From: Hyphochytrium catenoides
Lineage: Eukaryota > Sar > Hyphochytriomycetes > Hyphochytriales > Hyphochytriaceae
DNA length: 14,663 nucleotides
NCBI GenBank assembly: GCA_900088475.1
Contig: FLMG01001691.1
Coordinates: 1-14,663 of the forward strand
Direction: 5' to 3'
Shown here: piece after piece, positions 1-8,292 of the stretch
Numbering within the stretch: position 1 is the first letter of the stretch
How the letters are laid out: every line of letters begins with the position of its first letter
Notes under the pieces: model-generated
Database searches by the model: none
What the model saw: only the letters and a program-made list of their open reading frames with translations
Told to the model about the DNA's origin: nothing
Made by a program: the position numbers and the translations under genes

Positions 1-739
1 ATGTGATATCTCTTGAAGGTGCTGTTGCAGAAAGTGCAGAGATGATGTCAGATGAAGCCCCAACAACCAGGCGAGCCAGCCAAAGAACCAGTAACTGGGA
101 CAACAAGAAGAGACAAGAGACAGACACTCAAGACTCGATTAAGCCTGATGAAAGACCTCGCACGGTTCAGAGCAGAAACTTGATGGACGGAGAAAAGACC
201 CGCACTACGCGCACTGAGCCTTACATTGCAGAAGGGATGCCCATTGCAGTGTTGCAGAAGATGCCCAGCAGACGGTTGCCAAGAATGCCCTTGAAGGCGA
301 GGTTGTGAGACAGCTCGTGGACTGCCATCATCAGCATGTGGTTGAATGTACCGCCGAGAACATAGGTCACGCCGACCAGCACCGGCCAGGAAGCATCCCG
401 CAACAGGTAGGCTACGAGGTACTGGAAGAGCACAACGCCAACCACAACGTACTTCGTCCGAGGATCGGGGCCAAAGAGCTCCTTGATTTCTGGATGCTTT
501 TTCAAGATCTCAGCACGACGGCGAGCATGAGGCTCTTCAAGAGGTGACCATATAAAGTTTCCCTTGCGCTTGACGTCGTTCGGAGCCTCCTTGGTCGGAG
601 ATGAAGCCGCCTGCGCTGGCGGAGTAGCGGCAGTCACCTTGGCGCCATTAGAAACGCGCCTCTTAGTTGGGGTTTGCGGCATCTCCGCTGCCTGTCGTCC
701 CGCTCTTCCCCTGCTAGATGACCGAGTCTGCACTGCCAT
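1..739 (-). CDS. DEGS1: Sphingolipid delta-4 (dihydroceramide) desaturase, 5' two exons, truncated by window edge
   Basis: Known role of the family: a membrane di-iron desaturase of the ER that puts the delta-4 double bond into dihydroceramide. Seen: exon 1 is 739-225 and exon 2 starts at 21 and leaves the window; the intron (224-22) has donor GTAAGG and acceptor CAACAG. The split codon reads Ile and exon 2 continues TFKRYH, matching the family's SFKRYHxxHH second histidine box. The N-terminal Lipid_DES segment lies at about residues 61-93 (EPHARRRAEILKKHPEIKEL, then FGPDP). Two hydrophobic spans follow (about 97-113 and 118-140), then the first histidine box HELSH at 141-145. The ATG at 737-739 has A at -3 and G at +4, so I take it as the start. 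Odd: about 50 basic, Ser/Ala/Pro-rich residues precede the conserved region, whereas animal enzymes have roughly ten. The third histidine box lies outside the window. A bifunctional desaturase/C4-hydroxylase cannot be excluded. Confidence 0.9.
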
Positions 740-773
740 TTTTTTCTATTAGGCCAGTGATGACCACAGAACG

Positions 774-986
774 TAGAGATCTCTGTCCGGGAATGCAGAG
801 CTTGAATAACGGCTTAGAGATCTCTGTCTGAGATCAGTCACGATGGAGTTTGAAGACTGTTCCCACACCTTTCAAAGAAGTATTGTGATGTGTGAAAGTG
901 ACGATCGACAGTGGAAACTAAGAGAGACAGAGAGAGACCTTCTAGGGACCTCGAGACAGGGGAATATAGCGTCAGGAAGAGATCTC
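774..986. promoter_or_regulatory. Cluster of three GAGATCTC palindromes upstream of the desaturase
   Basis: The 8-base palindrome GAGATCTC occurs at 776-783, 817-824 and 979-986. The first two sit inside an identical 14-base direct repeat, TAGAGATCTCTGTC (774-787 and 815-828), spaced 41 bases apart. All three lie 37 to 247 bases upstream of the desaturase ATG on the minus strand. That position suggests binding sites for a dimeric factor, but this is inference. Confidence 0.35.
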
Positions 987-1040
987 AAAGAGCAGGAGAG
1001 GCAAGAGAGAGAAGAGAGGTGGCGTTGACAAGAGGGAGGG

Positions 1041-1105
<65 letters not shown>

Positions 1106-1107
1106 GA
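1041..1107. repeat. AG dinucleotide microsatellite
   Basis: A nearly pure GA run broken by a few G or A insertions. On the strand of the desaturase gene it reads as CT, and it lies about 300 bases upstream of that gene's ATG. Confidence 0.95.
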
Positions 1108-1479
1108 AGCAGGAAGAGGAAGAGACTGGCTCTTGCTGCACTGGTTGCGTGTGGTGGTTGGTCTATGTGCGTACCATGACTAGATAACGAGACAGATTAT
1201 GGTCCTAGTTCCCGACAGCGCAAGACAGAGTTACAATGGGGTATCGTAATGACCATTTTACTCTATAGCTCTACATTAGACAGAGCCTCAAGAGATAGCT
1301 CCTGACCGCCGCAGCCTAAGGTTGAGATATGCATTGGACGGTAAACCTCCACCCCACTGGCCATATTACTACTCCCACAGGGCACCCGTCAGTCAATATA
1401 GACATGGGCCGCTGGAGGTATCCGTAGTAGTACGCCAACGGCCAATAGTGAATGCGGGTTGTGCAGTTGTGCAGCCGAA

Positions 1480-1501
1480 AATAATCTGTTCGAAGATTAT
1501 T
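1480..1501. repeat. Short inverted repeat
   Basis: Arms AATAATCT and AGATTATT (8 bases each) flank a 6-base loop. There is no T-run and no neighbouring gene end that would give it an obvious role. Confidence 0.5.
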
Positions 1502-2304
1502 GGATACAGACAGAAAGACGTGTTGTGGCTGTGATTGTTCCACTCGTTTGCAAGCAAGCAGACAGAGGACAGAGGAGCCTTGACTAGGCACCCCAAGGTG
1601 TACAAAGGTGAAAGGAGGCGAAGTGCAGCAACCAATGTGATGCACGATTGTTTGGTCTTCTCGAACTGGTGAGAGCCCTTGTCACGTGTTTTCCTGCATT
1701 ATTTGGAGAGGGTGGACTACAGCCCTGTCGGAGCATATCTATCGTAAGCTCTGTCTGGTGACAGCCTTCAGAGCCGTAAGTCTTTACATATCTCACCGTC
1801 CTCTATCTCGCACTCCCAAAAACTATTTTTGGGTCCTGAGCCAAAGTCGGGCTGGGATGATTCCCCTTGATTGTTGTAAATCAGTCTCATTGGATTCATA
1901 ATCGACACTCTTATAGTAAGGATATTACAGAATAACAGGCGATGGCCGTTGTGAGGATGCAGAGGTTGACGGCTTGCGGATGTGAAGCCTTCGACAGACA
2001 GAGAATCACTCGCTAACCATTTTTTTCAGAGTTCTATCAATTATAACCTGGACAATAGCACACAGCACGACCACCAGCAGAGCAAGGACGAAAGGACATC
2101 AACACGGACAGAACTTGGAGGGAAGCACACTTCTTCGCAAAACAGTGCAACGTGCAATGAAGGCAGCAACGTGGGGGCGATGAGGCCAATGTCGTCTTTT
2201 AACACAGGTTCTTCGTGGTGTATGAGGTGCCAAGGCCTCAGGGCAGTAGCCAGTGTACTATTTATAGGGTAATATAACGCTTACAAAGAAGAAAGTCCAT
2301 GGCT

Positions 2305-5300
2305 TCAGCCCGAGATCACCATCCGGAGCAGTTGCTGGATGCGGGCATCATTCTTTGCGATGGAGGCCTTCAGGGCGTTGATCTTAGCGACTTGCTCCTT
2401 GACCTGCAAAGACCATTGGGACAGTAGGAGAGGGGAGGGGTGAGAGCTCTTTCGTTTCTAAGATATAAAGTGTGGATATGGTGCCAAGCGGAAAGAGAGC
2501 ACAGCATTCAAACGCAGCTACGTACTGCGGCCAAGACAAAAGCTAGGAGGCAAGAAACAGAATGTTCATACTGTCTGTCCATAACCTGCTCTGTCAGTTC
2601 AACAATTTGGAGCTTCGTCTGCTGCGTCGACTCCTCAGTGGCCTTCTGTTCTTTCTCTAAGAGGACAAGATCCTTGCTATACTCTGCCCGCCAATAGCTG
2701 AGCTCCTTCACCATAGTCTCCACGTCATCATGGACGTAATCCATACATTTCCCTATAACCCACCATGTCATGAATGATAGCAACACAATTCAGGAGAAAG
2801 CCCAAGGATGATAAAAAGTCGGGAGAGACGAACGAGAGAGAAGAAGAGAGAGGAAATTCAAATATTCATGAGCGAGACGCAGCTGCAGACTGGACATGCT
2901 ATCTTGAGAGCGAGACAGATCGGGAATGGAGACGCTAATGGGAAAGAACGAGAGTAGAGAGAGAGAGAGGACATGGGAGAGTTGAACGATAGAGGAAAGA
3001 AGCCATACCAAGAGGGTTGCTAGCCTGACAAAGCTTCTGGATGGACTTCCGAAGGTTATCGATTTGTTCTTGCGTGAAAGTCCCTGTGTTTGCCACGCCA
3101 AGCATCTCCGCCGTCTTCTTTAATCTTCCAAGCCTAGACAATAGGGAGGGAGTCACCAAACCTCCATCGCGTTGCTTCAAGGAGATGAGGATAGATGAAG
3201 GAAGGACACGAACTCGGCGGAGCACCAATATCGGTAGGAGTGAAAGAGCAGTCTAAGAGACAGAAGAGATAGGGGAGCTCGATAGAGATTGAGAAACTTG
3301 AGGGGCGGCTTACCTAATTCCTGAATCTGATTTCTTGTCCTCCTCCTCCTTCTTAGCCTCCTCCGCGGTTTGCTTGGAGTCGCTCAAGATGTTCCTCACC
3401 AGTTTGCCTGCTCAGAGGAAAGAGACGAGTTAATAAGAGGCTGAGCCAGGGACCGTATTCTAGCTAAGTGCCGAGGGGTGCAGGAAGGTAGGGCAAACGC
3501 TGTATAGGGATGGAAGCACTACTAATTGTTGCGAGCTCCATGAGGGAGAAGAATATAAAGGGGAGAACTGATAATCGCATACCATGCTTCTCGCCGTCAA
3601 TGGCAGAGATCTGAGCTGCCCTGACGGACCCGCCTTCGTTATCACTACCCTCTCCCTCACTATCACTGTTGGCTCCCTCTTTCATGATATGGGTAGGAGC
3701 CGCTACTTTCACCTCAGCAGCGCTGGGCCTAGTAGGTTGAAAAAGAGATTCGTTCTTCGTCAGCGTGGTGTCCATTTGGCCTAGACATCGCCCCGTCCGG
3801 CACTATCTTTGTTTCTCTTTACCAAGTTTGTGCGCAGACTCTACGTGATGTCACCGCTCGTAAATTCTATCCCAATATATTGAACTCTGTTCTCTCTGTC
3901 TCTGACCCTCTATCCCTCTTTTTCTTTCTCCACCTTTCGGCGGTTTGCTCCCTCTCTTGTGTCTCTACTACTAATGAGTAGGTCCTCGCCTTTCACTCGG
4001 ATTCTTTTGGCCCCTTCGCACTTGATAGGCTCACCTGTCTACTTCTCTGACATTCTCTTTTAGCTTAGGTGGTTTTCTCCTAGCAGTGGTGGGTCGGGCC
4101 GTCTTCCGGGATGTAGACGGGGCAGGTGTTGGATCATCGTCCCCTTGCCGAGGTGACGCCGGCGGAAGACTCTAAGAGGAGTACGGAGTCAGGACAAACG
4201 GTGATGACAACAGTAGTGAGTCTAACCTCAAGCCTACGTACTGCCAGATATATGTTGCGAAGAGCATGAAGGGAATAACTATAAAGCATGAACTTTTTCG
4301 AAGACCAGAAGGAGAGTGGAATGAAAGAAGACTGAACGACACGAGGCGATAGAAACCCCTTGCAAAACTTTTGAACATTGTCCTGACATACCACTTGCTC
4401 TGCACTTGGCTTTGCTGCTTTGAGTTCCACCTCCTGTTGTTTCGCAGCAGCCTTACTACCCTCTCCATCCGTCTTGGCAGGAGCTTTCTCCTCAGCCTTC
4501 GCTGCAGACGCACCAGAAGATGGACGAGAGGATTCCTTGGGTTGGGAGGAGTCTGTAGCTTTTGGAGGAGCAGAAGGCTCGCTGGGACAATGCGGTGAGG
4601 TGATGGTGAGGTTCATCAAAGTGTGATGTGGATGAGGCAAAGAGGCTGATCATACTAAAAGGTGTAAAAGTCGGCAAGTGAGAGCGTAGATAGCCACAGC
4701 GAGGATAGTCAACCTGATAGGCGCCTTCTGGCTCTCAGCTGGAGCGCTGTCTTCCCCTCTTAGAGCGGCCTGAACGGCAGCGTCGGAGTTCCCTCTAAAT
4801 AAAGCAATGGTTAGACAAGAAGCATGAAGGTCTAATTTCCAGTGCCACACCGTGAGCGAGGTGTGAATAAGGTAGGAGAGACTGAGAGAGCGAGAGAAAG
4901 AAAGAGAACGAAAAAGAGACGTACAGTTTGCAGCGGACAGTCAGCAAGACGGTAAAGGAATTATCGCTAGCATAGTGATCCTCACACGTAGCACCACACC
5001 CAGCATATGAGCTAACAGTTAATAAACACCGAAGGACTAAAGCGAGAAAATGCCAGCAATAGTTCATAGAGAAGCAGACTTACGACTGTGCTGCGACTGC
5101 TAGCAGCTGTAAGAAGGCATTCGTCTTCTCACTCTCCAGTCCCGCCACAATCTTAGCCGGTCGAGCTTCCACCTGCACCCCCAGCTGCGCACTGACGCAG
5201 CGTATGATCTTAGTCAAGAAGGCAATCTTCGTATCTTTGTCCTTATTCGCGGACTCCAGTTCTGCCTCTGAGAAGAGTCCCGCTGCGAACCCCGTAACTC

Positions 5301-7047
5301 GTGTGACTTCAGTGACGATGTCCTGAAGGAAGCGGAAAGGAGGTTTTCCTAGGAGCTTCTCTGTCAGTTTCGGCGTTGTAATAAGCTTGCCCAGCGTCTC
5401 CTGAGTACGAGGAATGTCGCCATTGCACTCTGCAATCTATGATACTAGCGTTAGCAGTCACGTTCCTGGTGTCCGTCTTCTAGACTAATTCAGTCTGTCT
5501 TCTTTCGGCTTGTCCCTTCGTACTCTCAATCTTACTGCCTTATCTTACTCTCCACGCTCTAGCGAAGGGCGCTCATAGACATTATCCCCAATTTGTTAAG
5601 CGACTTCCTCTTCAAATATACGGGCCAAAGCGTTAACTTCACCTGAGAGCCAACGCCGCCACTAGGCTTCTTGGCTGTGGCAGGTTCGTTTGAAATGGCC
5701 TTGCTTTCAGCCACTGGAGGAGGCGCGGAAGCGGATTTATTCGCCTTAGCGGCTCTTTCTTCTTCCTCAGCCCTTCTTGCCTTCGCTTCTCTCTCCTTTG
5801 TCTCCCTTTCCTGTTCCTCTGCCCGTTTTGCCGCGGCTCTATCCTCAAGTGCCTTTTCTTCTGCCCTTCTTGCAGAGTCTGCCCTTGCTTTGTCCTCCCG
5901 TTCTTTTTCTTCCGACTGCTGCTGCTGCGTGGCTGAGGTTAGAGACCATGAGGAGGAGGCTGGGAGTAGAGTTGACCCGGCTAGCACTGCTAGCGTACCT
6001 TCTGCGGCCTCTCCTTGTCTTCATCACCACCCTTACTCTCTTCCCTCTTAGCTTCGCTTGGAGCAGCAGAGGGCGGTGCACTCCCTCTTTGACTTTTCTT
6101 AGGTGCGGGTAGCTCTCCAGGTTTGGCTCCCGCTAAGGTTCGCCTTACTGCTTCTTCATTGTCTGTGTCTGGGTCTGAGGCCACCTTGGCTAGAGCCTAG
6201 ACCAGGCATCAAGACAGAGAGAGCAAAAGAGACGACCATAGCAAAGGGAAGCGTAAGACTCCGTTGTAATGTGGAAAGGTGAGGCGCTGGATGTGACGGG
6301 GAAGAAGCAAGCTGCGCGATTTCGCTAGGCCAGAGAGGTAATCCCTCGAGGAAGGAGCGAAATGAGTCAGGAATACCGACGCCAGGAGAATGAGTAAACT
6401 TCCTGGGAAACGTTCTAAACTTGCTGATGCGCGGTCGAGAGTCATCCAGAAGTGCCAGGTCTCCCTACCTGGAGCCAGATGTTAGTGTTCTCAGGTTCTG
6501 CACCGGCGACGATCTTGCTTGGCCGACAGTCAATGGCCTGGCCCGTGCAAATTCCGACAATGTCTATGGCCTTCTGTAGAAAGTTGAGCTTGGCCTGTTT
6601 GTTCTCCTTGATGGCCTGCCATGATGGTTAGGGTGAGTATAGACTGTGGCTTCTTCTCTCTCTCTCTCATTCTCTCTTGTTTGCTCGTTTCTTCTCTTGT
6701 TCTCCCTCTCCCTGAGGCAGGGCAGAGGTAGTGACCTGTATCTAAGAAGAGCACTTCTTCCCTCTTCTTCAAGAGAAGGGCTGTTTGCTGATCTCTCTCA
6801 CTCTTATATCCCTTGTTTTTGCCTGCAGCACTTCTCTTCCGTGATCGGGCGGCAGTACCTCTGTGTCCAACTCTTCTGGAGTGAACAGACCCTTTGTGAA
6901 GCCCGTGCTTTCAGCGACAGCAGTGATAATATCATGCAGAAAGCGGAAAGGAGGCTTGGAAAGGAGTTTATCGTTTAGCTTAGGCTTGGCGAACAGGGGC
7001 TGAAGAAGTTGCTGAGTCTTTGGCGTCAGCTGCTCTAGCGGCTCCAT
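2305..7047 (-). CDS. IFT54: Intraflagellar transport protein IFT54 (TRAF3IP1/MIP-T3) with two CH domains
   Basis: Known role: subunit of the IFT-B2 part of the ciliary IFT train. Its CH domain binds tubulin and its C-terminal coiled coil pairs with IFT20. Exons (minus): 7047-6859, 6615-6469, 6196-5999, 5924-5643, 5436-5084, 4794-4714, 4581-4392, 4171-4035, 3728-3583, 3407-3314, 3133-3009, 2752-2586, 2403-2305. All introns are GT-AG, all phases agree, and the total is 2208 nt (735 residues plus TGA). CH1 is about residues 8-135 ([22 protein letters not shown]). A Glu/Arg/Lys/Ala-rich linker follows (179-240). CH2 is about 281-405 ([22 protein letters not shown]). Then come a Lys/Ala/Ser-rich linker, the family's [13 protein letters not shown] segment (503-515), an acidic stretch (about 545-557) and the coiled coil (575-735, with [10 protein letters not shown] and [14 protein letters not shown]). 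The start ATG has A at -3, G at +4 and an in-frame TGA just upstream. Odd: the second CH domain. The acceptors of exons 4, 8 and 9 have close alternatives; phase decided them. Confidence 0.92.
4749..5412 (-). other. IFT54 CH domain 2 (exons 5-6)
   Basis: Residues about 281-405. Signatures are [43 protein letters not shown] and the closing helix [13 protein letters not shown]. Its start (RTQE) resembles the usual IFT54 N-terminus more closely than CH1 does. Only one intron (5083-4795) cuts it, and its position is not shared with CH1. Confidence 0.9.
6128..7047 (-). other. IFT54 CH domain 1 (exons 1-3)
   Basis: Residues about 8-135, split by two phase-0 introns (6858-6616 and 6468-6197). Family signatures seen are [45 protein letters not shown] and the closing helix [12 protein letters not shown]. 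It is complete from first to last helix. Confidence 0.9.
6651..6713. repeat. CT-rich tract in IFT54 intron 1
   Basis: Imperfect TC run on the plus strand, so purine-rich in the IFT54 sense strand. It lies within intron 1 (6858-6616), not far from its 3' end. Confidence 0.85.
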
Positions 7048-7292
7048 TGTTGGTCCTGGCTGCACTCAGCCCCAGCGATTGATGTTCCTGTGCGAATTTA
7101 ATAGATACGTTGGGTGGGAGAAGAGGGTGTCAAGGTCATCAAAACCTTGCTGTCTCTCAGAACTTTTGATAGAGACGGCGCAGAGGTAACGAGCTCCAGA
7201 CAAACAGATGCAGCAGGGTTGACCGCCGTGTTCAGAGATAGTTCGAGACACCGCAGGACAGAAAGTAGGAGAAAGAAAGAGATACACAGATA

Positions 7293-7328
7293 GACAGAGA
7301 GAGAGAGAGACAGAGAGAGAGAGAGAGC
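7293..7328. repeat. AG dinucleotide microsatellite upstream of IFT54
   Basis: GA run interrupted by single CA units, ending in GCGCGC. It reads as CT in the IFT54 sense direction, about 250 bases upstream of that ATG. Confidence 0.9.
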
Positions 7329-7683
7329 GCGCAGCTTGCAGCTCGCGGTCTTGGACGATAGGTTGAGTGATCATCAGTGTCAAGAGGACGGGGCGAAGCG
7401 ACATTCCATAGGAACCGTTTCCCAGTCTATTCTGTAGGGCCAACTAATACAAAGGAGATGACCGTCAGCGTTAGCGGCTTCCAGATGCCTGTTCATCTAA
7501 ATCAATCGATTACTAAACTGGCTGTACAAAATGTTTAGTTACCAGACTAAGGTAACCATTTATAGATCCGCTATTTGATTATCTGTCTCACCTCTTCGCT
7601 AGGCTGTGGGAATTGATAGTCCCCGATCCATAAACCTGTAACCACTTCCTTCAATTGGGGGCACTGATCCTTATACACCCTCT

Positions 7684-7920
7684 AAGCTCTCTCTCTGACT
7701 CTCTCTCTCCCACTCCTCTCTCTCCATAGCTCTCTCTGTCTCTCTCTCACTCATTCTGTCTCTCTCTCTCTCTCTCTCTCTTGTTCTCTGTCTCTCCCTC
7801 TCTCTCTCTCTCACTTCTTCCGCTCTCACTCTCTTTCTGTGTGTCTCTGCCTCTCTGTCTCTCTGTCTCTGTCTTTCTCTCGCTCTCTCTCTCTCGCCGC
7901 TCCTCTCTCTTTCTTCCTCT
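7684..7920. repeat. Long CT-rich microsatellite upstream of the NIPA-like gene
   Basis: About 240 bases of TC units with occasional TG, TT and AC breaks. It reads as CT in the sense direction of the downstream gene and ends about 370 bases before its ATG. Confidence 0.92.
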
Positions 7921-8292
7921 CATCAAGTGGTCTCTGCCTTTTGTCTCTTGGGTCATCTTCACGTCAAGCTTGAGTCCAGCAAGGTCCACGCTGACTCTCA
8001 CGCAACATCGCGGTGCATCTGAGCTCGGCTCCGTCAACAGAGCAAGCAGCAAGCAGAAACCAGGCGATCTCTTGTCCCACAACGGCCTTTGACCTGTCCC
8101 GTCTATTTTTTAGTCAGAAGGCTAAGACCGATGCATTCGTAGAGAATTGTCCTGCGCCGCCAAGGACTGGAACAGACCGGAGGAGAAGACCGGAGGGGAA
8201 GAAAGCAGACGACTGGGTTTTCTCTTCTATTTCCTTTTGGTGACTCAGTATCGTCGGCTCGCCAAGTGTACGATATACGACCCTAAAGCAAC

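Larger units (their letters stand above)
740..2304. other. Intergenic region between the desaturase and IFT54 (no gene seen)
   Basis: It lies between the 5' end of the desaturase and the 3' end of IFT54, both on the minus strand. It holds the GAGATCTC cluster, an AG microsatellite, a tandem 8-base repeat (GTTGTGCA twice, 1459-1474) and a small inverted repeat at 1480-1501. Open frames here are short and show no domain, no exon-like splice boundaries and no family resemblance. The end near 2305 should be the IFT54 3' untranslated region. On the minus strand there is a TATAAAT-like stretch near 2262-2269, but no canonical AATAAA close to the stop. Confidence 0.6.
7048..8292. other. Divergent intergenic region between IFT54 and the NIPA-like gene
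   Basis: About 1.2 kb between two head-to-head start codons, so it should hold both promoters and 5' leaders. Content: an AG tract near the IFT54 side, a CT tract near the transporter side, and between them AT-richer unique sequence (about 7440-7680) with no recognisable gene. Just upstream of the IFT54 ATG, on the minus strand, GAGTGCAG could be the acceptor of a leader intron. A three-codon upstream ORF (ATG 8131, TAG 8140) may lie in the transporter leader. Confidence 0.6.

Noticed and set aside
1640-1680. Possible tRNA T-arm (GTTCGAG on the minus strand)
   Set aside because: The flanking five-base arms do not pair and no A-box or acceptor stem could be fitted.
1982-2272. 96-residue plus-strand open frame
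   Set aside because: Polar low-information sequence antisense to the IFT54 3' region; no domain and no splice structure.
2572-2585. Donor GTATGA further downstream in IFT54 exon 12
   Set aside because: It breaks the frame of the last exon; the GTTATG donor at 2585 gives the expected [14 protein letters not shown] coiled coil.
3729-3775. Extending IFT54 exon 9 upstream to the ATG at 3775, as a separate short gene or alternative start
   Set aside because: The acceptor ending CTACTAG at 3729 matches the phase of the preceding exon exactly, while the upstream acceptor at 3781 gives a frame mismatch.
7066-7443. Minus-strand open frame upstream of IFT54
   Set aside because: Most of it is translated CT microsatellite (Leu/Ser runs). 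It ends before the IFT54 ATG and is out of line with the CH domain start.
7684-7920. Repeat array that might be CRISPR-like
   Set aside because: It is a degenerate dinucleotide microsatellite with no repeat-spacer structure, in a eukaryotic context.
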